Numbered from the stretch's first letter, positions 17,017 through 26,021 are shown. The stretch: DNA of 64,000 bases from Serinibacter arcticus (GCF_004786095.1 NZ_RHPJ01000001.1:744001-808000); one strand, 5' to 3'. Notes: generated by a model not told the origin, from the sequence alone. Numbers and translations: made by a program.

Positions 17017-19908
17017 CTACGTCCCGGCGCCGTCACCCAGCAGCAGCTGCGCCAGCGTCGTTCCCCGCGTGCCGGCCAGCTGCTCGGCCTGCGTCCGGCA
17101 CGAGTAGCCGTCGGCGAGGTACACGGCGCCCTCGGGCGCGGAGCGCAGCGCCGGCAGCAGCGCGTTCTCGGCGACGGCGACGCTCACCTCGTAGTGCCCC
17201 TTCTCCATGCCGAAGTTTCCTGCGAGGCCGCAGCACCCGGCGAGCTGCGTGATGCTCGCGCCGGTGCGCGCCAGCAGCGCGGCATCGGCGTCGAACCCCA
17301 TGACCGAGTGCTGGTGGCAGTGCGGCTGCGCCACGACCGTGGTGCCGACGAGCGACGGGGGCGTCCAGTCCTCGCCCGGCCCGAGCTCGGGGTCGGTGAG
17401 CAGCTCGGCGAGCGTGCGGACGGCGCCCGCGACCGCGGCCGAGCGCGGGTCGTCGGGCAGCAGCTCGACCAGGTCGCTGCGCAGCACCGCGGTGCACGAG
17501 GGTTCGATGCCGACGATCGGCACGCCCTTGGCGGCCGCCGGACCGAGGATGTCGAGCGTGCGGCGCAGCTGCTTGCGCGCACCGTCGAGCTGGCCCGTGG
17601 AGATCCAGGTCAGACCGCAGCACGCGTCGCCGCCCGGGATCCGCACGGTGTACCCGGCGTCCTGCAGCAGCGCCACCATCGCCTTCGCACCCGCCGGGTC
17701 GAGGTGCTCGGAGAAGCTGTCGGCCCACAGGAGCACCTCGCGCGTGCGGCGGGTCGTGGTGGTGGCCTCGCGGCGGCGGAACCACCGCGAGAACCGCTGC
17801 GTGCTGAACGCGGTCATGCGCCGTCGGGCGTCGATCCCGGAGACGGCGAACACCGCCCGGCGCAGCGGCGCGACACCGAGCGCCGCGTTGGCGAGCGCCG
17901 CGACCGCGGGCACCGCCGTCGTCAGCCTGGCCCAGCGCGGCAACCACCCCAGCACGTAGTGCGTCATGGGCCGCACCTTGCCCTTGTAACGGCGGTAGGT
18001 GACCTCGGCCTTGTACGTGGCCATGTCGACGCCGGCTGGGCAGTCGCGTCCGCACGCCTTGCACGAGAGGCACAGGTCGAGGGAGTCGGCGACCTCCGGG
18101 GCGTCCCAGCCCTTCACGAACGAGCCGTTGGCGAGCTCCTGCAGCACGCGCGCGCGGCCGCGGGTCGTGTTCCGCTCGTCGCCCGTGGCCTGGTAGCTCG
18201 GGCACATGAAGCCGCCGGCACCACTGTTGTCGGCGCGGCACTTCCCGACGCCGACGCACCGGTGCACCGCACGGGTGAGGTCACCGCCGTCGTGCGGCAG
18301 GGCGAAGCCCCTGGTGGTGAGCTCGATCGCCTGCGGCCGGCGCAGATTCGCCGTCACGGGCGCCGGGCGCACGACGATGCCGGGGTTGAGGTGGTCGTCG
18401 GGGTCGAGCAGGCCCTTGAACTGCTCGAACAGGCCGAGCGCCTCGGGCGTGTACATGTGGTGCAGCAGCCCGCCACGCGCGCGACCGTCGCCGTGCTCGC
18501 CCGACAGGGAGCCGCCGTAGGAGCCGACCAGGCGCGCGGCGTCGTTCATGAAGCTCTCGAAGTCGCCGACGTCCTGCGGCCGCTCCAGCGGCAGGTCGAT
18601 GCGGACGTGGATGCAGCCGTCGCCGAAGTGGCCGTAGGGCAGGCCGTCGACGCCGTAGGTCGCCAGCAGCGCGTCGAAGTCGCGCAGGTAGGCGCCCAGG
18701 TTCTCGGGCGGGACGGCGGAGTCCTCCCAGCCCGGCCACGCCTGCCGGCCGGCCGGCGTGCGCCCGGCCAGCCCCACGCCGTCGGCCCGGATGCGCCACA
18801 GCGCGGCGGTCTTGGCCTTGTCGGTGGTGATCATCGAGTCGAGGCAGTCGCTCGCCTGGACCAGCGCCGCGGCGTTCGCCAGCGAGTCGGCCTCGTCGAC
18901 GCCGCCGACCTCGCAGAACAGCCAGCCCGCGCCCCGGGGCAGGTCGGGCACGGATCCGACGTGCCGGCGCACGACGTCGACCAGTCGTGCGTCCATCCCC
19001 TCGATCGCGAGCGGGTTCAAGGCCCCGAGGGGGACGACGGCGTCGGCCGCCGCGGGCATGTCGGCGTAGCCGAGCACCACGAGCACGGGAGCGGTCGGCA
19101 GCGGGTGGAGCTCGACGGTCGCCCCGAGCAGGGTCACGACGCTGCCCTCGGTCCCGACCAGCGCGCGCGCCAGGTTGCTGCCCCTCTCGGGCAGCAGGTG
19201 CTCGAGGGAGTAGCCCGAGACCTGGCGCGTGAAGCGGCCGAGCTCGGTGCGCAGCAGCGCGAGGTTGCCCGAGACGAGGCGGTCCAGCCCGGGCACCGCC
19301 TCGAGCGCGCCGCGGCCGGAGGTCGCGGTGAACCGGCGGCCCGACCCGTCCACGACGTCGAGGCTGCGCACGTTGTCCGACGTGCGGCCGTAGGCCAGCG
19401 CGTGCGGTCCGCACGCGTTGTTGCCGATCATCCCGCCGAGCGTGGCGCGGTTCTTCGTGCTCGGGTCGGGTCCGAACCACAGCCCGTGCGGGGCAGCGGC
19501 CGTCTGCAGGCTGCTCATCACGACCCCGGGCTGCACGACGGCGGTGCGCTCGGTGGGGTCGATCTCGCCGATGGCGTGCAGGTGGCGGGAGAAGTCGATG
19601 ACGACGCCCGGCCCGACGGCGTTGCCGGCCACCGAGGTGCCGGCGCCGCGCGCGGTGACGGGGGCGCCGTGCGCGCGGGCCACCTCGAGCGTGGCGAGCA
19701 CCTCGTCGATGTGGCGGGGGAACGTGACGACCTGCGGCAGCACGCGGTAGTTCGAGGCGTCCGTGGAGTACTCGGCCCGGCGGCGGCGGCCGGCGTCGGC
19801 CTCCGTGACACGCGACAGGTCGACGAGCAGGGCGGCGGAGGCGTCGACCACCTCGGGCGCTGCCGGAGTCCCTCCCGCGGGCCCCGGACGGTTCGTGAGG
19901 GCTGTCAC
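17017..19908 (-). CDS. FAD-binding and Fe-S oxidoreductase (YdiJ-like D-2-hydroxyacid dehydrogenase)
   Basis: A 963-residue fusion of the flavin and iron-sulfur parts of glycolate/D-lactate-type dehydrogenases. The N-terminal FAD_binding_4 domain (about 45-230) includes TARGAGTSVAGNAVG and GGMIGNNACGPHALAYG; an FAD-oxidase C-terminal domain follows to about 500 (GHFGDGCIHVRI, SGEHGDGRARG). A 4Fe-4S domain is marked by CVGVGKC and CLSCKACGRDCPAGVDM. The end carries the cysteine-rich CCG motifs (GDACCGLTW, PHCHQHSVMG, AGCCGLAGNFG). The length and order match E. coli YdiJ and actinobacterial homologues, which oxidise D-2-hydroxyglutarate or D-lactate and pass electrons to the membrane chain. The exact substrate is not readable. 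Confidence 0.9.
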   Translation of the reverse strand: MTALTNRPGPAGGTPAAPEVVDASAALLVDLSRVTEADAGRRRRAEYSTDASNYRVLPQVVTFPRHIDEVLATLEVARAHGAPVTARGAGTSVAGNAVGPGVVIDFSRHLHAIGEIDPTERTAVVQPGVVMSSLQTAAAPHGLWFGPDPSTKNRATLGGMIGNNACGPHALAYGRTSDNVRSLDVVDGSGRRFTATSGRGALEAVPGLDRLVSGNLALLRTELGRFTRQVSGYSLEHLLPERGSNLARALVGTEGSVVTLLGATVELHPLPTAPVLVVLGYADMPAAADAVVPLGALNPLAIEGMDARLVDVVRRHVGSVPDLPRGAGWLFCEVGGVDEADSLANAAALVQASDCLDSMITTDKAKTAALWRIRADGVGLAGRTPAGRQAWPGWEDSAVPPENLGAYLRDFDALLATYGVDGLPYGHFGDGCIHVRIDLPLERPQDVGDFESFMNDAARLVGSYGGSLSGEHGDGRARGGLLHHMYTPEALGLFEQFKGLLDPDDHLNPGIVVRPAPVTANLRRPQAIELTTRGFALPHDGGDLTRAVHRCVGVGKCRADNSGAGGFMCPSYQATGDERNTTRGRARVLQELANGSFVKGWDAPEVADSLDLCLSCKACGRDCPAGVDMATYKAEVTYRRYKGKVRPMTHYVLGWLPRWARLTTAVPAVAALANAALGVAPLRRAVFAVSGIDARRRMTAFSTQRFSRWFRRREATTTTRRTREVLLWADSFSEHLDPAGAKAMVALLQDAGYTVRIPGGDACCGLTWISTGQLDGARKQLRRTLDILGPAAAKGVPIVGIEPSCTAVLRSDLVELLPDDPRSAAVAGAVRTLAELLTDPELGPGEDWTPPSLVGTTVVAQPHCHQHSVMGFDADAALLARTGASITQLAGCCGLAGNFGMEKGHYEVSVAVAENALLPALRSAPEGAVYLADGYSCRTQAEQLAGTRGTTLAQLLLGDGAGT

Positions 19909-19920
19909 GGATGCGAGTCT

Positions 19921-19963
19921 GTCACGGGGCGGATCGGGGCTCCGCCGCCGTCCGCCCCGTGAC
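19921..19963 (-). terminator. Hairpin between lipoprotein and dehydrogenase genes
   Basis: A perfect 13-bp inverted repeat (19921-19933 and 19951-19963) lies just beyond the lipoprotein stop and only 12 bp before the dehydrogenase start. It could be a terminator for the lipoprotein or a leader hairpin for the dehydrogenase, whose promoter would have to overlap it. Confidence 0.6.
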
Positions 19964-19974
19964 CCACCGACGCG

Positions 19975-20619
19975 TCAGCCGGCCTCGGCCGCGAGCCAGC
20001 CGATCTGCGTCGGGGTGGCGGCGGGCGGGACCGTGACCTGACCGAGGTCGCCGAGGACCGCGGTCACCGGGGCGTCGGAGGCGACGCCCGACGGCGGTGC
20101 GACCGTGGCGTACGTCGGCACGATGTCCATGGTGCAGACGGCGCCGCCGGCCGCGGCCAGCGTGATCTCGAGGCCGCCGCCGGCCTGCTCGACCGTCTGC
20201 GGCACGAGCGGGCACGAGCTGGAGCCGAACGTGACGACGTAGAGCGCATCGCCCGCCTCGTTCCAGCCGACCCCGGCCGCGCTGTCCGCCGGAGCCTCCT
20301 CGACGCCCGAGGGCAGTCCACGGACGAACTCGAACGGCGAACCGGTGTCGGCGTCGCCGCTCTGCTCGCCGTCCGTCTGGGGCTCGTCGGTCGGGCGGGT
20401 CGTGCCTCCGTGGTCGGTGCTCTCGGACTGGCTCGGCGACGGCGAGGCCGTGCCCGAGGTCTCCGAGGACTCGGTGGGGCCGGGCTCAACCGAGCCGGAC
20501 TCCTCGGACGAGCTGCCCTGCGGGGGCGTGCAGGCGGCGAGCGCGAGCACGCCCGCGAGGGCTGCTGCCCGGAGAACGTGAGGCGCCTGGGGCGCTCGGA
20601 ATGCGATGGGGCGACGCAT
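19975..20619 (-). CDS. Hypothetical lipoprotein
   Basis: A 214-residue secreted lipoprotein. The signal peptide ends with lipobox LALAACTP (Cys about residue 31), followed by a Ser/Glu/Thr-rich spacer to about residue 90 and a small folded domain with a conserved-looking pair of Cys (SSSCPLVPQTV and GAVCTMDIVP) that may form a disulfide. The ATG at 20619 has an AAGGAG ribosome site. It is separated by a hairpin from the sigma-factor-linked gene upstream, so it is probably a separate unit, though its position suggests membership in the same regulon. I do not recognise a family. Confidence 0.82.
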   Translation of the reverse strand: MRRPIAFRAPQAPHVLRAAALAGVLALAACTPPQGSSSEESGSVEPGPTESSETSGTASPSPSQSESTDHGGTTRPTDEPQTDGEQSGDADTGSPFEFVRGLPSGVEEAPADSAAGVGWNEAGDALYVVTFGSSSCPLVPQTVEQAGGGLEITLAAAGGAVCTMDIVPTYATVAPPSGVASDAPVTAVLGDLGQVTVPPAATPTQIGWLAAEAG

Positions 20620-20639
20620 GGGGGCTCCTTCGAACGATG

Positions 20640-20669
20640 CCGCAGCCACGGTACTACCCGTGGCTGCGG
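20640..20669 (-). terminator. Terminator after sigma-factor partner gene
   Basis: A perfect 12-bp inverted repeat (CCGCAGCCACGG at 20640-20651, its complement at 20658-20669, loop TACTAC) starts 2 bp beyond the stop of the membrane protein gene and should end the sigma operon. Confidence 0.75.
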
Positions 20670-20671
20670 GC

Positions 20672-22075
20672 CTACTCGGAGGCGAGGTCGAGCTGGGACT
20701 CGGCGACGGCGATGACCGACCAGGTCCCGCCGTCGGCCGCCGTGAACTCGTAGGACGGGACCAGCAGCACGCCGCCGTCGGGCTGCCACTGCTGCGCGAG
20801 CCCGAGCCGGGCCGAGACGATCTCGACGTCGTTGACGGGCCAGCTGATGAACACCCCGGGCTGCGGGGCCGCGGGGGCCTGGGTCGGCGGGACGTACTCC
20901 TCCATGACGCGCGCGTCACCGTCGATCGGCATCGGCATGCCGCTGAGGTAGCCGCCGAACCGCGGGTCGCTCAGTCGCTCCAGACCCTCCTGCTCGCTGA
21001 CGACGTCGTACGTGCCGAGGTCCACGACGTCGGCCAGGCTTCCCCAGATCGAGGCGATGCCGGCCGGTGCGAGGTCGAGCATCATGACCAGGTCGGTGCC
21101 CTGCCCGTCGACGACGCGGCGCGCCTCGGCCGTGGCGGTGACCGCACCCTCGTACGTCGGGGCGGCGTACTCGTACTGCGCGGGGTCCTCACCGATCGCG
21201 GCCAGCACCTCCTTGAGCCGCTCGATCGCCGCGTCACCGCTGGGGGCGTCGGCGGGGCTCGGCTCGGCGCAGCCGTCGCACCACGGCTGGTTGGCGGTGT
21301 TGTAGTAGCTCAGCCCCAGGCTGCCGTCGAGTCCGACGTTCAGCTGCGCGTCACCGTCCGTGAGCGCCCACTGCCCGTCGACGATCTCCGGCGCGCCGGC
21401 CATCCCGAGGGCGGCGGCGACCTGCGCCATGCGCTCGGGGTTCGACGGCGTCGCCGCGTCCAGTCCGTAGGCCTGCGCGGAGCGAGCGGCGTCGCTGAGA
21501 CCCGTGCCCGTGAACGAGTTCCGGCCGCCGCCCCAGCCGATCATCGACATGTCGGCGCCGCCGCGCGCGCTCATCGCGGCGTCCTGTTGACCGAGGCCGG
21601 GGGCGCTCGTGGCCATCTCGCCGGCGCCCGCGGCGTCGGACCCGGACGCGCCGGAGGCACCGCCGAGGCTGATGGGTGCGGGGGCGCTCGCGGCGTCGGC
21701 CGACTCGGCGCTGTCGGCGGTCGAGGAACCGGCGTTCCCGAACACGCCACCGGCTCCGACGGCGTACCCGCCGGCGCCGATCAGGACGGCCGCGGCGGCC
21801 GCGGCGGCCGGGGAGTACCAGCGGGGACGACGGCGTCGCGCGGCCAGGTCGATCGGGGCCGCGGGGGTGGCGTCGGTCGCGGTCGCGGTCGACCCGTCGT
21901 CGGCCCGCGCCCGCGCCCCGACGGCGGCGGGGAAGTCCTCGCCCGGCTCGACGTCGGCGGCGGGGTCCGCGGCCCGGAGGCGGGCCATCACGGTCTCCTC
22001 GAGCGCGCGCTCGCTCTCGCTGGCGCTCTCGTCGTCGGGGTCGCGGGGCGCGAAGCGCCGGAGGTCGTCGTTCAT
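20672..22075 (-). CDS. Membrane protein paired with ECF sigma factor (putative anti-sigma or surface protein)
   Basis: A 467-residue protein with an acidic cytoplasmic N-terminus (about 1-85), one transmembrane segment (YSPAAAAAAAVLIGAGGYAV), and a large extracytoplasmic region that starts with a Ser/Ala/Gly-rich stretch. This one-span topology and its place 106 bp downstream of an ECF sigma gene fit an anti-sigma-like sensor. The HxxxCxxC zinc motif of ZAS anti-sigma factors is not present. The outer domain includes a Cys pair (PWCDGCAEPS). Related actinobacterial genes are usually left as hypothetical; whether it binds the sigma factor is inference. Confidence 0.78.
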   Translation of the reverse strand: MNDDLRRFAPRDPDDESASESERALEETVMARLRAADPAADVEPGEDFPAAVGARARADDGSTATATDATPAAPIDLAARRRRPRWYSPAAAAAAAVLIGAGGYAVGAGGVFGNAGSSTADSAESADAASAPAPISLGGASGASGSDAAGAGEMATSAPGLGQQDAAMSARGGADMSMIGWGGGRNSFTGTGLSDAARSAQAYGLDAATPSNPERMAQVAAALGMAGAPEIVDGQWALTDGDAQLNVGLDGSLGLSYYNTANQPWCDGCAEPSPADAPSGDAAIERLKEVLAAIGEDPAQYEYAAPTYEGAVTATAEARRVVDGQGTDLVMMLDLAPAGIASIWGSLADVVDLGTYDVVSEQEGLERLSDPRFGGYLSGMPMPIDGDARVMEEYVPPTQAPAAPQPGVFISWPVNDVEIVSARLGLAQQWQPDGGVLLVPSYEFTAADGGTWSVIAVAESQLDLASE

Positions 22076-22181
22076 GTTCGGTGTCCCATCTCGGTGGCCG
22101 GAGCCTGCACTCGTCCTGTACCTCGTCTGTGTCCCGGGGCCGGAGATCCTTGCGGTCCCCCGACGTCGGGCAGGACCGCGC

Positions 22182-22685
22182 TCACAGGTGGAGGCGGTCC
22201 GTCCACGCCTCGCGCAGCCGCTTGCGGGCCCGCGACAGCGCCGCGTCCGCGCCGGAGCGGGAGATGCCGAGCACGCCCGCGAGCTCCGCGCCGTCGAGAC
22301 CCTCCCACGCGTTCAGCAGCAGGATCTGCCGGTCGCGCTCCCCGACGGCGGCGAGGGCTCCGCGGACCTCGGCGTCGAAGATCGCGGAGAGCTCGGGATC
22401 GTCGCCCACGCGCGGCGCGGTCGCCCGCTCGGGCACCTCCTCCACGGGGAGGTCGGTGTGCTTGCGCCGGTGGTTGGCGAGCGTGTACCCGGCCGTCGTG
22501 TAGAGCCACGGCAGGACGGCCTCGCGCGGGACGTCGTCGCGCCGTCGCCACGCGGTCACGAGCACGTCGGCCGCCAGGTCCTCGGCGTCCTGCGCCGGGG
22601 CGCGGCGCGCGAAGTAGCGCACGAGGGCGCGGGAGTGCTCACGCACCACGTCGGTGAACCAGGCGTCCGCCTGCGGGTCGTCCAC
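22182..22685 (-). CDS. ECF-family RNA polymerase sigma factor
   Basis: A 167-residue sigma-70 factor of the extracytoplasmic function type with region 2 (HSRALVRYFARRAPAQDAEDLAADVLVTAWRR; the promoter -10 reader) and region 4 (ERDRQILLLNAWEGLDGAELAGVLGISRSGADAALSRARKRLR; the -35 reader). No region 3 is present, as expected for ECF. The start is a GTG at 22685. It heads a two-gene unit with the membrane protein at 20672-22075 that is likely its partner. The signal and the promoters it reads are unknown. Confidence 0.92.
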   Translation of the reverse strand: MDDPQADAWFTDVVREHSRALVRYFARRAPAQDAEDLAADVLVTAWRRRDDVPREAVLPWLYTTAGYTLANHRRKHTDLPVEEVPERATAPRVGDDPELSAIFDAEVRGALAAVGERDRQILLLNAWEGLDGAELAGVLGISRSGADAALSRARKRLREAWTDRLHL

Positions 22686-22933
22686 GGCGTCCTCCGTCCC
22701 GCCGCTGGCGGCGTCGTCGTCGATGGTGACACCGTCCCCGGGGAGCGGGGCGAGGCGTCGGCTCTGCTCTGTCTGTGTGCCGTCCCGCCTCGATCTTGCT
22801 GGTCGGTGCTGACCGATCCGTGGATGCTCCGGGGCGAGTTGCCCCGGTCGGGCCCCGAGTGCGTTTGACTAGCCGGTGCACCACCGCCGACCGGCGGAGC
22901 GGTGGCGGGCGACGAGGCGGCGCGGAGGTCGAG

Positions 22934-23692
22934 GTGCGCGGAGACGGTGTCGAGGGCGACGGCGGTCGGCCGTTCGTCCTCCTGGCGTCGCGGCAGCAGG
23001 ACACCGTCGCCGACGAGGAGTACGGCGAGTTCTGCCGCTTCATGGGACTGCCCCCGGAACGGCTGCGACGGATCCGGCTCGAGCGCGAGCCGATGCCGCC
23101 CCTCGATCTCGACGAGATCGCCGGCATCGTCGTCGGCGGCAGCCCGTTCACCTCGAGCGATCCCGAGGAGTCCAAGTCGGACGTGCAGAAGCGTGTCGAG
23201 CGCGAGATCGGTGACCTGCTCGTGACGGTCTGCGAGCGCGACATCCCGTTCCTCGGCGCGTGCTACGGCGTCGGCACCCTCGGGGTGCACCTCGGTGGCG
23301 TGGTGGACACGACGTACGGCGAACCCGCCGGCGCGGTCGAGATCACCCTGACGCCCGAGGGGGTGGCCGATCCGCTGCTGGCCGGGATGCCGCCCGTGTT
23401 CGAGGCCTACGTCGGCCACAAGGAGGCGCTGCGCGAGACGCCGCCCGGCAGCGTGCTGCTCGCCTCCTCCCCCACGGCGCCGGTGCAGATGCTGCGGTTC
23501 GGGTCGAACGTCTACGCCACGCAGTTCCATCCGGAGCTCGACGCCGAGGGCATCGCCTCGCGCCTGCTCGCCTACCGGTACGAGGGCTACTTCGACCCGG
23601 CCGAGGTCGAGACGGTGCTCGAGAGCGTGCGAAGCGCGCACGTCGTGCACCCCGGGCGCGTGCTGCGCCGGTTCGCCGAGATCTACGCGTGA
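22934..23692 (+). CDS. Class I glutamine amidotransferase domain protein
   Basis: A 252-residue GMP-synthase-like class I amidotransferase. The nucleophile elbow is FLGACYGVGTLG (Cys), and the His-Glu of the triad appear in ATQFHPELD. The GGSPFTSSDPEE segment near residue 60 is typical of the stand-alone family. No synthetase domain is attached. I chose the GTG at 22934 after a GGAGG ribosome site; the longer frame to 22775 is low complexity. It overlaps the next amidotransferase gene by 4 bp (GTGA), so two related enzymes are made together. The ammonia acceptor is unknown. Confidence 0.87.
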   Translation: MRGDGVEGDGGRPFVLLASRQQDTVADEEYGEFCRFMGLPPERLRRIRLEREPMPPLDLDEIAGIVVGGSPFTSSDPEESKSDVQKRVEREIGDLLVTVCERDIPFLGACYGVGTLGVHLGGVVDTTYGEPAGAVEITLTPEGVADPLLAGMPPVFEAYVGHKEALRETPPGSVLLASSPTAPVQMLRFGSNVYATQFHPELDAEGIASRLLAYRYEGYFDPAEVETVLESVRSAHVVHPGRVLRRFAEIYA

Positions 23693-24453
23693 GCTCCCCC
23701 ACCGCGCTCGTCCTGCGCCACGACGTCGGTATCGGGCTCGGCAACGTGGCCGCCACCCTCACCTCGCGGGGCTACGTCGTCACGACGCTCGACACGCCGA
23801 CCGCCGACCTGGCCGAGGTCGACCCGCTGGCGTGGGACGTCGTCATCGCGCTCGGCGGGGCCGAGGGGGCCTACGAGACCGACCTCCACCCCCATCTCGC
23901 CCGTGAGATCGAGCTGCTCACCGCGCGGGCGGCCGCGCGGCGTCCGATCCTGGGGATCTGCCTCGGTGCCCAGATGCTCGCGGTGGCGCTCGGCGCCCGC
24001 GCGTGGCGCGGACCGGTGCACGAGGTGGGGTTCCTCCCGCTCGCGGTGACCGAGGCCGGTACCGCCGGCCCGGTCCGCCACGTCATCGGCGTCCCGATGA
24101 TGCAGTGGCACCACGACACGTTCGACCTGCCCGACGGCGTCGACCTCCTCGCGACCTCGGCCAGCTACCCGCAGGCCTACGCGATCGGGTCCTGGCTGCT
24201 CGCGGTGCAGTTCCACCCGGAGGTCGACGAGGCGATCGTCGACGGCTGGATCGAGCGCTGGCAGCACGAGGTCACCGACGTGCCCGGGGCGAGCGCCGCC
24301 GAGCTGCTCGCGGCGAAGGACACCCACCTGGACGCGGCCCAGGCGGCATCGCGCGCGCTGGTCGGGGAGTGGTTGGACGGCCTGGCCCGCAGCGGCCCCG
24401 ATCGCGGGGGCGTCGCTCCGGCGCACGCCTCGTCGGGCCGCCTACGATCGTGA
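23689..24453 (+). CDS. Second class I glutamine amidotransferase domain protein
   Basis: A 254-residue class I amidotransferase of the GuaA-like stand-alone type. The Cys elbow is ILGICLGAQMLAVALG and the His-Glu pair is in LAVQFHPEVDE; MQWHHDTFDLP is the conserved His-rich motif often seen in this family. Its GTG start overlaps the previous gene. The C-terminal about 50 residues are a helical extension beyond the catalytic fold. The pair are only distantly similar, so this is not a recent duplication. Roles in glutamine or gamma-glutamyl metabolism are possible. Confidence 0.87.
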   Translation: MSSPTALVLRHDVGIGLGNVAATLTSRGYVVTTLDTPTADLAEVDPLAWDVVIALGGAEGAYETDLHPHLAREIELLTARAAARRPILGICLGAQMLAVALGARAWRGPVHEVGFLPLAVTEAGTAGPVRHVIGVPMMQWHHDTFDLPDGVDLLATSASYPQAYAIGSWLLAVQFHPEVDEAIVDGWIERWQHEVTDVPGASAAELLAAKDTHLDAAQAASRALVGEWLDGLARSGPDRGGVAPAHASSGRLRS

Positions 24454-24485
24454 GACCGCGACGGCGGCGACCGGAGGACTCGAGG

Positions 24486-25787
24486 ATGAGCACGCACGCA
24501 CGCCGCGCCCGGCGCACCCTCCGGAGATCGGCGTTCCTGGTGCTGGCGGCGGTCGTGGGGTCGGGCACCGTGTCGGCACCGGCCTCGGCCGCGTCCGCAC
24601 CGAGCCTCGAGAGTCGGGCCGACACGCTCCGGGTGCTCGCCGCCGACTGGGAGATCCCCTGGGACCCCGCGCTGCACGTGTGGCGCACCCTCGCTCGCGC
24701 GGCAGCGCTGCAGACCCGCGAGCCCGGGACGGTCCGGTGGTCCAGGGCCGGGAGCGGTCTCGTGGTGCGCGCGGAGCTCTGGCCCGCCTACCGGGACCAC
24801 GGCGCCGAGGCCGGCCCGCTCGGTCCGCCCACGCGCAACGAGAGCGCCACCACGGGCGGGTGGGTGCAGCCCTTCGAGGGAGGTCGCCTCTACCGGTCCA
24901 GGAGTCAGCACACCGTCGCGGCCACGACGCCCGGGGCGATCGTGGACAGGTGGGACGCCCTGGGTGGCCCGGACTCCTCCCTGGGACTCCCGGTCGTCGA
25001 CAAGACCGCCGTCGGCGGCGGGTACGCGCAGGAGTTCACGGGCGGCGTGCTGGTCTGGGGCCCCCGGACCGGGGCCGTCACCGTCGACCACCCGACCTAC
25101 CGGGCGTGGCAGCAGGACCCGACGGCGCTGGGCTGGCCCGTGCGCGACGTCGCGCCCGACGGATCGGGTACGACCACCGTCTTCGAGAAGGGCACGACGC
25201 AGACCCGCGACGGGGTCGTCCACTCGGGTGAGACGGTCGACGCCTCGGCGGCCGTGGTGCTGTGCGACTCGCAGTGCGGCGGCGACGGGTGGACCGAACG
25301 GGGGGCTCGGGAGGTCGGGTTCGGCACGGTCGTCGAGCGCGCGTACGGCGGGATCGGCTACGTCGCGACGGGACCGTGGGGCTTCTCCATGACGGAGGCG
25401 GTGGAGAGCGGTCGGGTGCTGCTGCCGGCGGGCGACCCGGGCGTGGTCATCGTGACCCTCGGCGGCAACGACTCCGCCGTCGGCACCGGCGACGCCGAGA
25501 TCGTGGAGGGCGTCCGCCGTCTGACCGCGGCGGTGCGACTGCGCTACCCCACCAGCCCGATCGTCGTCGACGGCGTGATGAGCCGGACCGGCGCCGACCA
25601 CGAGCGGCGTCGCGAGGTCGACGCCCTCATCACCGCCGAGGCCCTCCGCATGGGTCTGGCCACGGTGTCCGTGGCCGGGTGGGGCGACGGCGTCGAGTAC
25701 ACCGACGGGGTGCACCTGACCCCGGCGGGTCAGGCCGCGGCGGGCCGGCGCTACGGCCCCGCCCTGCGCGCCGCCCTCGGCCTCTGA
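24486..25787 (+). CDS. Secreted SGNH hydrolase with LGFP repeats
   Basis: A 433-residue exported protein. A signal peptide with a typical AxA site (SAPASAASA, about residue 36) leads to a region with at least three LGFP-type repeats (LGPPTRNES, LGLPVVDKT, LGWPVRDVA), which in actinobacteria anchor proteins to the cell wall. The C-terminal half is an SGNH/GDSL hydrolase: block I is VVLCDSQCGG (Ser), block III VTLGGNDS, block V TDGVHLTPAG with the Asp-x-x-His. It should act as an esterase on wall or envelope acyl groups. The ATG at 24486 follows GGAGG. A bidirectional hairpin ends it. Confidence 0.9.
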   Translation: MSTHARRARRTLRRSAFLVLAAVVGSGTVSAPASAASAPSLESRADTLRVLAADWEIPWDPALHVWRTLARAAALQTREPGTVRWSRAGSGLVVRAELWPAYRDHGAEAGPLGPPTRNESATTGGWVQPFEGGRLYRSRSQHTVAATTPGAIVDRWDALGGPDSSLGLPVVDKTAVGGGYAQEFTGGVLVWGPRTGAVTVDHPTYRAWQQDPTALGWPVRDVAPDGSGTTTVFEKGTTQTRDGVVHSGETVDASAAVVLCDSQCGGDGWTERGAREVGFGTVVERAYGGIGYVATGPWGFSMTEAVESGRVLLPAGDPGVVIVTLGGNDSAVGTGDAEIVEGVRRLTAAVRLRYPTSPIVVDGVMSRTGADHERRREVDALITAEALRMGLATVSVAGWGDGVEYTDGVHLTPAGQAAAGRRYGPALRAALGL

Positions 25788-25806
25788 CCTCGCCCGAGAA
25801 CGACGA

Positions 25807-25835
25807 AAGACCCGGAGCACGAGGTTCCGGGTCTT
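25807..25835. terminator. Bidirectional terminator between SGNH gene and tRNA-Thr
   Basis: A perfect 10-bp inverted repeat (AAGACCCGGA at 25807-25816, TCCGGGTCTT at 25826-25835) with T-rich ends on both strands. It can end the rightward hydrolase transcript and the leftward tRNA transcript. Confidence 0.8.
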
Positions 25836-25842
25836 CCAGCCG

Positions 25843-25915
25843 AGCCGCCTAAGGGAATCGAACCCTTGACCTATTCATTACGAGTGAATCGCTCTGCCGA
25901 CTGAGCTAAGGCGGC
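25843..25915 (-). tRNA. tRNA-Thr (anticodon CGT)
   Basis: A 73-nt tRNA gene without encoded CCA. On the minus strand it starts GCCGCCT and ends AGGCGGC plus discriminator T, so the 7-bp acceptor stem is perfect. The D arm TAGCTCAGTCGGCAGAGC, the anticodon stem ATTCA/TGAAT with loop CTCGTAA (anticodon CGT), and the T arm GGGTTCGATTCCC are all canonical. It decodes ACG, a favoured codon in a high-G+C genome. Confidence 0.97.
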
Positions 25916-26021
25916 GACGCCACCCGAGGATCGCCCGGGCAGCGGCGTCAACTCTACCGGGCGATCGGGGGTGCTACCAACCACGGGGGGCGTGGTCGGG
26001 GGGACCGGCCGTCGGAGGGCC

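Noticed and set aside
25929-25966. 10-bp inverted repeat upstream of tRNA-Thr as a strong terminator
   Set aside because: The 18-nt loop contains TTGACG, which could be the tRNA -35 box; too ambiguous to list as a terminator.
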